Positions 51,168 through 59,917 are shown, numbered from the stretch's first letter. The stretch is 64,000 bases of DNA from Mesorhizobium ventifaucium (GCF_935822925.1 NZ_CAKXZS010000023.1:124001-188000), one strand, 5' to 3'. Numbers and translations are program-made. Notes: generated from the letters alone by a model not told the origin.

Positions 51168-51405
51168 TGTTTGCTGCGCGCCGATCCTCGAAACCACCAC
51201 CATATGACTCGCCAGAGCGAATTTCGAAACAGTCTCTGAGCGGCGCCTGCCGCCTGCCCGGGCACAAGGCAAAGCCTGACCCAGCCATATCGGCGCTGCC
51301 CTAATTTTAGGCAGGTCGCGACATACTGATCGCCAGCATCCTCCAAATCACCGATTGCGCTTGATTTTCTCCGGTGACGCCAGTGAAATGGCCTGACAGG
51401 GGAGT

Positions 51406-52824
51406 ATGCGATTGGCAGCGTTCGACGAAATGCTTCCGGAAGTCTCCGGATTGAGAAAACCGTATTCGGCTTACGATCGCTGGCTGAAGGAGCAGGATCC
51501 GGCCAGGCTTACCGAGAAGATGCAGGATGCCGAACGCGTCTTTCGCAAGACCGGCATCACCTTTGCCGTTTATGGCGAGCAGGAAGCGTCGGAGCGGCTA
51601 ATCCCGTTCGACATCGTTCCGCGCATCATTTCCGGCAATGAATGGCGACGGCTGACGCAAGGCATCGAGCAGCGCGTCCAGGCGCTGAACGCCTTTCTCG
51701 ACGATATCTACCACCGCCAGGAGATTTTGCGCGCCCGTCGCATCCCCAAGGAATTGATCGCCAGGAACGAGGCGTTCCTGCCGGAGATGATCGGAGTGCG
51801 GCCGCCGGCCGGCGTCTACACCCATATCATCGGCGTCGATATCGTTCGCATCAGCGAGAACGAATTCTACGTGCTGGAGGACAATGCGCGCACGCCGTCC
51901 GGCGTCTCCTACATGCTGGAGAACCGCGAGACGATGATGCAGCTCTTTCCCGAGCTGTTCCAGCAGATCAAGGTGAGGCCGGTGGAAAACTATCCGCAGC
52001 TCTTGCGCCAGTCGCTGGCGGCAGTGCGGCCGCAAAGCACCAAGGGGGCGCCGACCATTGCCGTGCTGACGCCGGGCAGCTTCAACTCCGCCTATTTCGA
52101 ACATGCCTTCCTTGCCGACCAGATGGGCGTGCAGCTTGTCGAGGGGCAGGATCTGCGCGTCGTCGATGGCCACGTCGCGATGCGCACGACCGAAGGCTAC
52201 AAGCAGATCGACGTGCTTTATCGAAGGGTGGACGATTCTTTTCTCGATCCGCTGACCTTCCGCCCGGACTCGGCACTGGGTGTGCCGGGCATCATGGATG
52301 TCTACCGTGCCGGCAACATCACCATCGCCAATGCGCCGGGAACCGGTATCGCCGACGACAAGGCGATCTATTCCTACATGCCCGAGATCGTCGAATTCTA
52401 CACCGGCCGCAAGGCGATCCTCGGCAACATCCCGACCTGGCGTTGCTCGGAGCCGGACAGCCTGAAATACGTGCTCGAACATATCGACGAGCTGGTGGTG
52501 AAGGAGGTGCATGGCTCCGGCGGCTACGGCATGCTGGTCGGGCCGGCGGCGACCAAGAAGGAATGCGAGGATTTTTCCAAGAAACTCGCGGCAAGACCGT
52601 CGAACTACATCGCCCAGCCGACGTTGGCGCTGTCGACCTGTCCGATCCTGACCGACAAAGGGCTGGCGCCGCGCCATGTCGATCTCAGGCCCTACGTGCT
52701 GGTATCTGATCGGATCCAGATCGTGCCGGGCGGGCTGACGCGTGTGGCGCTGAAGGAAGGCTCGCTTGTGGTCAATTCGTCCCAGGGCGGCGGGACGAAG
52801 GATACGTGGGTGCTGGATGATTAG
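51406..52824 (+). CDS. Circularly permuted ATP-grasp type 2 protein (Anbu operon)
   Basis: The product is 472 aa. ERLIPFDIVPRIISGNEWRR, GVDIVRISENEFYVLEDNAR and VHGSGGYGMLVGP are characteristic of COG2308 ATP-grasp proteins. They are predicted amide-bond ligases that join a carboxylate to an amine with ATP. This family travels with alpha-E, transglutaminase-like and Anbu genes, all of which follow here on the same strand. An inserted four-helix-bundle unit separates it from its usual neighbour. Substrate unknown. Confidence 0.9.
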   Translation: MRLAAFDEMLPEVSGLRKPYSAYDRWLKEQDPARLTEKMQDAERVFRKTGITFAVYGEQEASERLIPFDIVPRIISGNEWRRLTQGIEQRVQALNAFLDDIYHRQEILRARRIPKELIARNEAFLPEMIGVRPPAGVYTHIIGVDIVRISENEFYVLEDNARTPSGVSYMLENRETMMQLFPELFQQIKVRPVENYPQLLRQSLAAVRPQSTKGAPTIAVLTPGSFNSAYFEHAFLADQMGVQLVEGQDLRVVDGHVAMRTTEGYKQIDVLYRRVDDSFLDPLTFRPDSALGVPGIMDVYRAGNITIANAPGTGIADDKAIYSYMPEIVEFYTGRKAILGNIPTWRCSEPDSLKYVLEHIDELVVKEVHGSGGYGMLVGPAATKKECEDFSKKLAARPSNYIAQPTLALSTCPILTDKGLAPRHVDLRPYVLVSDRIQIVPGGLTRVALKEGSLVVNSSQGGGTKDTWVLDD

Positions 52825-52832
52825 AATTGGGA

Positions 52833-52867
52833 AGTAGCGAGTAGGGAATAGCGAGTAGCGAATAGGG
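52833..52867. repeat. Left heptamer array of a small inserted unit
   Basis: Five consecutive 7-bp units ARTAGSG: agtagcg, agtaggg, aatagcg, agtagcg, aataggg. The same heptamer occurs in inverted orientation at the right end (53253-53287). Confidence 0.9.
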
Positions 52868-52875
52868 GGTGTGCG

Positions 52876-53241
52876 ACGGCGATCAATTCTTACAGAGACC
52901 TGATTGTTTGGAAGGCAGCCTTCGAATTGGCGGTAGATTGTTATTCCGTGACGACAGCGTTCCCGAGCAAGGAAGCATACCGAATGACCTCTCAGATAAG
53001 GCGCTCGGCGGCGTCAATCGCAGCAAACATCGCGGAGGGTCACGGACGAGAAAATACGGGAGCCTTCATTCAATTTCTGCGCATTGCTCAAGGTTCCCTG
53101 AAAGAATTGGAAACGCACCTGATCTTGTCCGGGAGAGTGGGCTTGATGGTTGAGAAAGAGGGTGGTCGGTTGCTTAACCAAACCGAGGAGATCGGGACAA
53201 TATTGCGTTCGATGATCAGGAGTCTGCAACAAAAGTCATGA
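52876..53241 (+). CDS. Four-helix-bundle protein (23S rRNA intervening-sequence / Avd-like)
   Basis: The family normally begins a few residues before xSYRDLIVWK; in this frame the only codon at that place is ACG (52876), giving 121 aa, the family's usual length. TTG 52927 would truncate the first helix. The body (MTSQIRRSAASIAANIAEGH, GRENTGAFIQFLRIAQGSLK, ELETHLILSGRVGL) fits the four-helix bundle that forms pentamers in rRNA-intervening-sequence proteins and DGR accessory Avd. The missing ATG suggests start-codon loss, with weak or no expression. Confidence 0.75.
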   Translation, partial: TAINSYRDLIVWKAAFELAVDCYSVTTAFPSKEAYRMTSQIRRSAASIAANIAEGHGRENTGAFIQFLRIAQGSLKELETHLILSGRVGLMVEKEGGRLLNQTEEIGTILRSMIRSLQQKS

Positions 53242-53252
53242 AGTCTTTTTTC

Positions 53253-53287
53253 CGCTATTCGCTATTCGCTATTCGCTATTCGCTCGA
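53253..53287. repeat. Right heptamer array (CGCTATT)4
   Basis: Four perfect cgctatt units followed by cgctcga. The reverse complement aatagcg is the left-array unit, so the two arrays form terminal inverted repeats. The array begins 11 bp after the gene's stop and ends 17 bp before the alpha-E start. Confidence 0.9.
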
Positions 53288-53304
53288 CATCGAGGCAGAT
53301 TGAG

Positions 53305-54246
53305 ATGCTTCTCGGCCGCACCGCCAACGGACTCTACTGGATGAACCGCTACATCGAGCGGGCGGAAAACATGGCGCGGCTGGTCGATGCCGGGCTGCGC
53401 ATGGCGCTGACCCGAACCCAGAACGCTTCCGAAGAGTGGAATTCGGTGCTGCTCAGTGCTGGTTCGGACGCTGCCTTCACGCAGAAGTATTCCGACTATA
53501 CCGCCGCCAACGTTGCCGATTTCCTGCTGCGCGACACAGGGAACCCGTCAAGCACGATGACGTCGATCGAAACCGCCCGCAACAATGCCCGCATGGTGCG
53601 CACCGCCCTGACGCGCGAAACCTGGGAAAGCATCAACGAGGCCTGGATGTCGCTGAAGCGCATGCTGGCCAAGCCGATCGACGAACGCGACCTGCCCAGC
53701 GTGCTCGACGCGATCAAGCGCGAAACGGCGCTGATCCGCGGCGCGTTCTACGGCACCATGCTGCGCAACGAGATCTTCGATTTCTCGCAGCTCGGCACCT
53801 ATGTCGAACGCGCCGACAATACGGCACGTATTCTGGACGTGAAATACTACGTGCTGTTGCCGTCGATCTCGTGGGTCGGCTCCACGCTCGACAACTACCA
53901 GTGGGAATCGATCCTGCGCTCGGTGTCGGCGCACCGCTCCTATCGCTGGGTCTACGAAGCCGACTACAAGCCGAGCAACATTGCCGACTATCTGATCCTC
54001 AACGTTCGCATGCCCCGTTCACTGACCTTCTGCTACCGTTTCCTGACGGAGCACCTGAAATTCCTGGGCGATGATTATGGCGAGCGCCATGCCTGTCATG
54101 TGACAGCCGGCAAGACCCAGGCCATGCTGTCCGCCGGCTCGATCAAGGACATATTCGACGCCGGCTTGCATGAATTCCTGGCCAATTTCATCCGCGACAA
54201 CATCAGGCTCGGCGACGAGATCGCGCAGGACTACAGGTTTTATTGA
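53305..54246 (+). CDS. Alpha-E domain protein (DUF403, Anbu operon)
   Basis: The product is 313 aa, almost entirely helical. The opening MLLGRTANGLYWMNRYIERA and YVERADNTARILDVKYYVLL are diagnostic of COG2307. Alpha-E proteins accompany the ATP-grasp ligase and are proposed to help peptide synthesis or handling. It is followed by a short palindromic repeat and the transglutaminase gene. Confidence 0.9.
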   Translation: MLLGRTANGLYWMNRYIERAENMARLVDAGLRMALTRTQNASEEWNSVLLSAGSDAAFTQKYSDYTAANVADFLLRDTGNPSSTMTSIETARNNARMVRTALTRETWESINEAWMSLKRMLAKPIDERDLPSVLDAIKRETALIRGAFYGTMLRNEIFDFSQLGTYVERADNTARILDVKYYVLLPSISWVGSTLDNYQWESILRSVSAHRSYRWVYEADYKPSNIADYLILNVRMPRSLTFCYRFLTEHLKFLGDDYGERHACHVTAGKTQAMLSAGSIKDIFDAGLHEFLANFIRDNIRLGDEIAQDYRFY

Positions 54247-54293
54247 GCATGATCTCGGAAAGTGGAAGCCGATTTCCGGAAACGATCTTGCTC
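54245..54293. repeat. Rhizobial palindromic repeat inside the Anbu operon
   Basis: gagcatgatctcggaaa and tttccggaaacgatcttgctc form an imperfect palindrome that starts on the alpha-E stop codon and ends 15 bp before the transglutaminase start. It is of the same type as 51064-51112. Confidence 0.7.
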
Positions 54294-54307
54294 AGGGGAC
54301 GAGAGCA

Positions 54308-55102
54308 ATGCGGCTGAAGATCACCCACAGGACTGAGTACCGCTACGACGCGCCGGTGCACTATCTGTTGCAGCGGCTGCGGCTGCTTCCAGCCAGCGGA
54401 CCGACGCAGACCGTCTTGTCGTGGGCGCTGAAGATCGAAGGGGCGCGCGAAGAAGTGCGCTTCACCGACCATTTCGGCAACGACACGCGGCTTTTGAGCG
54501 TCGAAGGTGACCGCGATTACATCACCGTCGAGGCATCGGGCGAGGTTGTGACGCGCGACACATCAGGCGTCTCCGGGCCACATCAGGGGTTCGCGCCGCT
54601 GTGGCTGTTTGCCCAACAAACGCCGTTGACCACGATCGGCGGCGGCATTCGCGAACTCGCGGCCTCGGTCGGCGAGGGGGCCGATATCGAAAGATTGCAC
54701 CGGCTGATGGCGGTGATCGGCGAACGCGTCGCGTATACGCCGGGCACCACCAACGCAGCGACCCCGGCCGAGGACGCGCTGGCGCTCAAGACCGGCGTCT
54801 GCCAGGACCACAGCCACATCTTTGCCGCCGCCGCGCGGGCCATGGGGTTTCCGGCCCGCTACGTCAGCGGCTATTTGATGATGGATGCGGCGGTCGAGCA
54901 GGCGGCGAGCCATGCCTGGGCCGAAGCGCATGTTGCGGGCCTTGGCTGGGTCGCGTTCGATGTCGCCAACGGCATTTCCCCCGACGAACGCTATGTGAAG
55001 GTGGCAACCGGCCGTGATTACCGCGACGCCACGCCCGTATCGGGAATTCGACTGGGACAAGCGGAAGAACAGCTTGCGGTGACCGTCACCGTGGAGCAGT
55101 AA
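54308..55102 (+). CDS. Transglutaminase-like cysteine protease (Anbu operon)
   Basis: The product is 264 aa from ATG 54308. An N-terminal beta domain (KITHRTEYRYDAPVHYLLQR) precedes a transglutaminase core with triad Cys165 (TGVCQDHSH), His202 (ASHAWAEAHV) and Asp218 (FDVANG). COG1305 members of this type are peptidases or amide exchangers and occur with Anbu. It is 62 bp after alpha-E and 32 bp before Anbu. Confidence 0.92.
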   Translation: MRLKITHRTEYRYDAPVHYLLQRLRLLPASGPTQTVLSWALKIEGAREEVRFTDHFGNDTRLLSVEGDRDYITVEASGEVVTRDTSGVSGPHQGFAPLWLFAQQTPLTTIGGGIRELAASVGEGADIERLHRLMAVIGERVAYTPGTTNAATPAEDALALKTGVCQDHSHIFAAAARAMGFPARYVSGYLMMDAAVEQAASHAWAEAHVAGLGWVAFDVANGISPDERYVKVATGRDYRDATPVSGIRLGQAEEQLAVTVTVEQ

Positions 55103-55134
55103 TCCCCGGCAAGGTTTGCTGCCAAAGGGATTCG

Positions 55135-55866
55135 ATGACCTATTGCGTCGGCTTGAAGATCGATCGTGGGCTCGTGTTCATGTCGGACACACGCACCAAT
55201 GCCGGCATGGATTCGATCTCGACCTTCAAGAAGATGCATGTCTGGGAGGAGCCGGGCGAGCGCGTCATTGTGCTGATGTCGGCCGGCAATCTGGCGACGA
55301 CGCAAGCTGTCGTCAGTCTGCTCGACGAACGCACCAAGGCGGTGGCCGATCGCCACGCGACACTGCTTGAAACGCCGTCCATGTACCAGACGGTGCGGCT
55401 GGTCGGCGACACCGTCAAGGAAGTCATCGCCAGTTCGTCGCCGGCGGGCGAAAAGGCCGATTCTTACTTCAATGCCTCCTTCATCCTCGGCGGCCAGATC
55501 AAGGGCAGCGCGCCGCGGCTGTTCATGATCTATCCGGAAGGCAATTTCATCGAATCGACTGAAGACACGCCGTTTTTCCAGATCGGCGAGACCAAATACG
55601 GCAAGCCGATCATCATCCGCGCCTATGAAAAGGCGATGAGTTTCGCCGAGACGGTGAAACTGCTGCTGGTGTCGTTCGACTCGACACTGAAATCGAACCT
55701 GTCGGTCGGTCTGCCGCTCGACCTGCTGTTCTACGAAAAGGATGCCTTCAAGGTCAGCCTGAAGAAGCGGATAGCCCAGGACGACCAATATTATCGGACG
55801 ATTTCGGACGGCTGGTCGAACGCGCTGAAGGCTGCTTTTGCGAGCCTGCCTGACTTTCCCGAGTGA
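55135..55866 (+). CDS. Anbu-type bacterial proteasome-like protease
   Basis: The product is 243 aa. After loss of Met1 the chain would begin with Thr, the N-terminal nucleophile of the proteasome-beta fold (TYCVGLKI). Asp17 of the mature chain is in VFMSDTRTNAG, followed by the basic FKKMH stretch expected to hold the catalytic Lys. COG3484 (Anbu) proteins form open ring or helical assemblies and are thought to hydrolyse peptides made or trimmed by the neighbouring ligase system. It ends the four-gene cluster. Confidence 0.92.
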   Translation: MTYCVGLKIDRGLVFMSDTRTNAGMDSISTFKKMHVWEEPGERVIVLMSAGNLATTQAVVSLLDERTKAVADRHATLLETPSMYQTVRLVGDTVKEVIASSSPAGEKADSYFNASFILGGQIKGSAPRLFMIYPEGNFIESTEDTPFFQIGETKYGKPIIIRAYEKAMSFAETVKLLLVSFDSTLKSNLSVGLPLDLLFYEKDAFKVSLKKRIAQDDQYYRTISDGWSNALKAAFASLPDFPE

Positions 55867-55921
55867 AAGCCTCCGTTTTTCGTGCTCTTTGATCGCTGGA
55901 CCGGATGCGACGGAGAGCAAG

Positions 55922-57331
55922 ATGAATAGCAACGAATTTCGGGAATGGTCGCTGCGCGCGGCCGAATGGGGTGCCGACTACAGGAGCACACTTCGCGAAA
56001 GACCGGTGCGGCCGCTCGTCGAGCCGGGCGAAATCTCTAGAAGCATCGACGTCTCGCCGCCGGAACATGGCGAAACGATGCAGGCAATCTTCGCCGACTT
56101 CGAGCGAAAAATCCTGCCGGGCATGACGCATTGGCAGCATCCGCGCTTCTTCGCCTATTTCCCGGCCAATGCCGCACCGGTCTCGGTGTTGGCGGAATAT
56201 CTGGTTTCGGTGATGGCCGCGCAATGCATGCTCTGGCAAACTTCGCCGGCAGCGACCGAACTCGAGACGCGCGTCGTCGACTGGATGCGTCAGGCGCTTC
56301 GTCTGCCGGAAGGGTTTTCCGGCGTCATGCAGGATTCGGCATCGTCGGCGACGCTGGCCGCCGTGCTGACCATGCGCGAGCGCGCGCTCGACTGGCAGGG
56401 CAACAAGAAGGGCCTGCAAGGCCAGCCGATACTGCGCGTCTATTCTTCCGATCAGGTCCACACCTCCATCGACCGGGCGATCTGGGTGGCGGGCGTCGGC
56501 GAGGACAATCTCGTGCGCATTCCGGTTGCCGGCCGCTTCCGCGCCATGGATGTCGCAGCTCTCGAAGCGGCTATCGTCGCCGACCGGCAAGCGGGCATGC
56601 TGCCGGCCGGCATCATCGCGTGCGTCGGCGGCACCAGCACCGGCGGCACCGATGACATCGCCGAAGTTGCCGCTGTGGCAAGGCGGCACGGCCTCTATCT
56701 GCATGTCGATGCCGCCTGGGCCGGATCGGCGATGATATGTCCGGAATACCGGCATTTCTGGGCGGGCGTGGAGCAGGCGGATTCCATTGTCTTCAACCCG
56801 CACAAATGGCTGGGCGCGCAGTTCGACTGCTCGATGCAGTTCATCCGCCGGCCGGACGACCTGGTGCGGACGCTGGCCATAAAACCGGATTACCTAAAGA
56901 CGCATGGGCGCGACGGCATCATCAACTATTCCGAATGGTCGGTGCCGCTCGGGCGGCGCTTTCGCGCACTAAAACTCTGGTTCCTGCTGCGCGCCCACGG
57001 ACTGGAAAATCTGCGGACCATGATTCGCAACCATGTCGCCTGGAGCGAAGGGCTGGCCGAGCGGCTGGCCAAGGAACCGGATTTCGAGATCGTCTCGGAG
57101 CCGATGCTGTCGCTGTTCTCGTTCCGGCATTTGGTGGCCGGCACCGAATCGAACCAACACAACCTACGGTTGGTCAACGCGATCAACGATGATGGCCGCA
57201 TCTACCTGACGCAGACACGGGTGGACGGGCAGGTCGCGATCCGCTTTCAGGTCGGTCAGTTCGAGACGACGGCGGCGGATGTCGACACGGCGTTCATGGT
57301 CATCACCGAAATCGCCCGCAGGCTGGCCTGA
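55922..57331 (+). CDS. Group II PLP-dependent amino acid decarboxylase (aromatic-L-amino-acid type)
   Basis: The product is 469 aa from ATG 55922. FFAYFPANAAPVSVLAEYLV, the cofactor-binding HVDAAWAGSAMICPE, and Lys295 in FNPHKWLGAQFDCS, which forms the Schiff base, place it in the AADC/tyrosine-decarboxylase family. It removes the alpha carboxylate from an aromatic amino acid, giving an amine. The substrate cannot be read reliably. It stands between the Anbu cluster and glpR. Confidence 0.92.
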   Translation: MNSNEFREWSLRAAEWGADYRSTLRERPVRPLVEPGEISRSIDVSPPEHGETMQAIFADFERKILPGMTHWQHPRFFAYFPANAAPVSVLAEYLVSVMAAQCMLWQTSPAATELETRVVDWMRQALRLPEGFSGVMQDSASSATLAAVLTMRERALDWQGNKKGLQGQPILRVYSSDQVHTSIDRAIWVAGVGEDNLVRIPVAGRFRAMDVAALEAAIVADRQAGMLPAGIIACVGGTSTGGTDDIAEVAAVARRHGLYLHVDAAWAGSAMICPEYRHFWAGVEQADSIVFNPHKWLGAQFDCSMQFIRRPDDLVRTLAIKPDYLKTHGRDGIINYSEWSVPLGRRFRALKLWFLLRAHGLENLRTMIRNHVAWSEGLAERLAKEPDFEIVSEPMLSLFSFRHLVAGTESNQHNLRLVNAINDDGRIYLTQTRVDGQVAIRFQVGQFETTAADVDTAFMVITEIARRLA

Positions 57332-57409
57332 AATTGGCCGGCAAAGTTGCGTCGAGGTTTGTCCTTGGACGCATGTAATTTCATTAGCCGGCTTACGCCT
57401 TTTCATCAC

Positions 57410-57442
57410 TTTCGTTTTCCGCTATAGACAAAAAAAACGAAA
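57410..57442 (+). promoter_or_regulatory. Candidate GlpR operator at its own promoter
   Basis: tttcgtttt (57410-57418) and aaaacgaaa (57434-57442) are perfect inverted arms with 15-bp spacing, ending 15 bp before the glpR ATG. TTTCG-type repeats recur upstream of glpD, as expected for a DeoR-family repressor. Confidence 0.65.
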
Positions 57443-57457
57443 ACGGGAGCTTCCCCA

Positions 57458-58225
57458 ATGTATCTGTCGCCGCGTCATGCCGAAATCATCCAGATGGCCA
57501 AGGACAATGGCCGCGTGCTGGTCGACGATCTGGCAACGCATTTCAACGTGACGCCGCAGACCATCCGCAAGGACCTTAACGATCTGTGCGACCAGCGACT
57601 GCTTTCCCGAATCCATGGCGGGGCGCTGTTCCCGTCCGGCATCGAGAACATGGAATATGAGGCGAGGCGCAAGATCGCCGCCGACGAGAAGGAGGCGATC
57701 GGCCGCGCCGCAGCCAGGCTGATCCCGGACAACGCCTCGCTGTTCATCAATATCGGCACCACGACGGAGTCGGTCAGCAAGGCGCTTCTCGATCATGCCG
57801 GCCTGATGGTCATCACCAATAATATCAATGTTGCCAACAGGATGCGCATATATCCTTCGATCGAAGTCGTTATTGCCGGCGGCGTCGTGCGTGGCTCCGA
57901 CGGCGGTGTGGTCGGCGAGGCGGCGGTCGATTTCATCAGGCAGTTCAAAGTCGACTACGCGGTGATCGGCGCCTCGGCGATCGATCATGACGGTGCGTTG
58001 CTCGATTTCGATTTTCGCGAAGTGAAGGTGGCGCAGGCGATCATCGCGAATGCCCGGCATGTCATCCTCGTTTCCGACCAGACCAAGTTCGAGCGGACGG
58101 CGCCGGTTCGCATCGGCCACCTATCGCAGGTCAACACCTTCATCACCGACCGCTGCGACATCCCGTCGGTTCGCAAGATCTGCCAGGAAGCAGAGGTCCA
58201 ACTGATCGAAACCTCGCTCTCCTAG
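57458..58225 (+). CDS. glpR: DeoR-family regulator, GlpR type
   Basis: The product is 255 aa. The N-terminal HTH is MYLSPRHAEIIQMAKDN followed by FNVTPQTIRKDLNDLCDQRL. The DeoRC sensor domain contains INIGTTTESVSKALL and VIGASAIDHDGALLDFDFRE. GlpR would repress glycerol genes until glycerol 3-phosphate binds. It precedes glpD by 137 bp, and operator-like repeats occur before both genes. Confidence 0.92.
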   Translation: MYLSPRHAEIIQMAKDNGRVLVDDLATHFNVTPQTIRKDLNDLCDQRLLSRIHGGALFPSGIENMEYEARRKIAADEKEAIGRAAARLIPDNASLFINIGTTTESVSKALLDHAGLMVITNNINVANRMRIYPSIEVVIAGGVVRGSDGGVVGEAAVDFIRQFKVDYAVIGASAIDHDGALLDFDFREVKVAQAIIANARHVILVSDQTKFERTAPVRIGHLSQVNTFITDRCDIPSVRKICQEAEVQLIETSLS

Positions 58226-58269
58226 ATGGTGCCGTTGATGGTGCCGTAGCGAAACTCCTGCTGTTTATA

Positions 58270-58300
58270 TTTCGTTTGACATTCGTTCCTATTTCGAAAT
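58270..58300 (+). promoter_or_regulatory. Candidate GlpR operator upstream of glpD
   Basis: tttcgttt at 58270, attcgtt at 58281 and the palindromic atttcgaaat at 58291-58300 are a cluster of TTTCG-type boxes about 65-95 bp before the glpD start. They match the arms found at the glpR promoter. Confidence 0.6.
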
Positions 58301-58362
58301 AATCCCGACAAGGTTTCTCAAAGCCTAAAAATGCTGCAATGCGAAATCCGGGAGGACTTTTT

Positions 58363-59889
58363 GTGAGCGCACCCCCGATCCATGACATCTTCGTCATCGG
58401 TGGCGGTATCAACGGCTGCGGCATTGCCCGCGATGCGGTTGGGCGCGGCTTCTCAGTCTTCCTTGCCGAGATGAACGATCTGGCCAGCGGCACGTCCTCG
58501 GGCTCGACCAAACTGATCCATGGCGGCTTGCGCTATCTGGAGTTCTATGAGTTCCGCCTGGTGCGCGAGGCGCTGATGGAGCGCGAGATCCTCTGGAAGA
58601 ACGCGCCGCACATCATCTGGCCGATGCGCTTCGTGCTGCCCTATGCCAAGGGCCTGCGCCCGGCCTGGCTGATCAGGCTCGGCCTTTTCCTTTACGACCA
58701 CATTGGCGGGCGCAAATTGCTGCCGGCGACCAAGACGCTGGATATGGCAAACGACCCAGCCGGCAAGCCGCTGAAGCCGTTGTTTCGCAAGGCCTTCGAG
58801 TATTCGGACGGCTGGGTCAACGATGCACGGCTGGTGGCGTTGAACGCCCGCGACGCCGCCGATCGCGGCGCAACGATCCGAACCCGCACGAAAGTCGCCG
58901 GCGCACGCCGTGAAGGCGAGTTTTGGACGGTCAGGCTGGAAAACACGCGGACCGGCGACACCGAGGAGGTCAAGGCGCGGCTTTTGGTCAACGCCGCCGG
59001 CCCATGGGTCGATCACGTGCTGTCGGCTACCGTCGGCTTGAACGACGTGCACAATGTCCGGCTGGTACAGGGGAGCCATATCGTCATCAGCAAGAAATTC
59101 GACGATCCGCGTGCCTATTTCTTTCAGAACAAGGATGGCCGCATCATCTTTGCCATCCCCTACGAGGAAGAGTTCACGCTGATCGGCACCACCGACCAGG
59201 ACTTTTCCGGCGACCCGCACGACGTGAAGATCAGCGATGCCGAGATCGATTACCTCTGTGCTGCGGCGAGTGAATATTTCGCGCAACCGGTCAAGCGCTC
59301 CGACATCGTCTGGACCTATTCCGCCGTGCGCCCGCTTTATGACGACGGCGCCTCGAAGGCCCAGGAAGCGACCCGCGATTATGTGCTGAAGACCGACGGC
59401 GGCGATGGCACGGCGCCGATCATCAACACCTTCGGCGGCAAGATCACCACCTATCGCCGGCTGTCGGAATCGATGCTCGAGAAAATCGAGGGTTTTCTCG
59501 GCAAGCGCGGCAAGCCGTGGACGGCAAACGCGCCGCTGCCGGGCGGCGATTTCCCGGCGAGCGGCTTCGACGCCGAAGTGGCGAAACTGAAAACGGCCTA
59601 TCCGTTCCTCGATGCGCGTCTGGCGCGCCGCCTGACCCGGCTTTACGGGACTCGCGCAAGGATGCTGCTGGGCCTCGCCAGATCGAATGCCGATCTTGGC
59701 CGCAACTTTGGCGCCGATCTCTACGAGGCCGAGGTGCGCTACCTCGTTCAAAATGAATGGGCGGTGACGGCCGAAGATGTATTGTGGCGCAGGACCAAGC
59801 GCGGCCTGCATCTGAGCCGCGAGCAGGCGGCAGCGCTCGACGAATTCATGCGCGGGATAAGCCGGCGCCATGTCGCGGCTGCTGAATAG
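58363..59889 (+). CDS. glpD: Aerobic glycerol-3-phosphate dehydrogenase
   Basis: The product is 508 aa from GTG 58363, with gggagg 7 nt upstream; the frame opens at 58339. The FAD motif IFVIGGGINGCGIARDAVGR, the GlpD block SGTSSGSTKLIHGGLRYLE and the late TFGGKITTYRRLSESML fix the identity. It oxidises sn-glycerol 3-phosphate to dihydroxyacetone phosphate at the inner membrane, donating electrons to quinone. The ABC transporter genes start 28 bp downstream. Confidence 0.96.
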   Translation: MSAPPIHDIFVIGGGINGCGIARDAVGRGFSVFLAEMNDLASGTSSGSTKLIHGGLRYLEFYEFRLVREALMEREILWKNAPHIIWPMRFVLPYAKGLRPAWLIRLGLFLYDHIGGRKLLPATKTLDMANDPAGKPLKPLFRKAFEYSDGWVNDARLVALNARDAADRGATIRTRTKVAGARREGEFWTVRLENTRTGDTEEVKARLLVNAAGPWVDHVLSATVGLNDVHNVRLVQGSHIVISKKFDDPRAYFFQNKDGRIIFAIPYEEEFTLIGTTDQDFSGDPHDVKISDAEIDYLCAAASEYFAQPVKRSDIVWTYSAVRPLYDDGASKAQEATRDYVLKTDGGDGTAPIINTFGGKITTYRRLSESMLEKIEGFLGKRGKPWTANAPLPGGDFPASGFDAEVAKLKTAYPFLDARLARRLTRLYGTRARMLLGLARSNADLGRNFGADLYEAEVRYLVQNEWAVTAEDVLWRRTKRGLHLSREQAAALDEFMRGISRRHVAAAE

Positions 59890-59917
59890 TCATGCAGAAA
59901 GCCTGGGAGGAGGCATC

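Larger units (their letters stand above)
50993..51405. other. Intergenic region with dispersed palindromes
   Basis: The 413-bp gap before the Anbu operon carries the palindromes at 51064-51112 and 51125-51167 and no convincing ORF. The operon promoter would lie in the last ~230 bp; I cannot assign it. Confidence 0.55.
52833..53287 (+). mobile_element. Heptamer-bounded unit carrying a four-helix-bundle (IVP-like) gene
   Basis: A ~455-bp segment between the ATP-grasp and alpha-E genes is bounded by inverted heptamer arrays and encodes only a 23S rRNA-intervening-sequence-type protein. The two flanking genes are neighbours in the conserved Anbu operon, so this segment looks inserted. It encodes no transposase, so it would be non-autonomous. 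Calling it mobile is inference. Confidence 0.55.

Noticed and set aside
52927..53241. TTG 52927 as the native start of the four-helix-bundle gene
   Set aside because: It would delete the conserved RDLIVWK helix that is encoded in frame just upstream.
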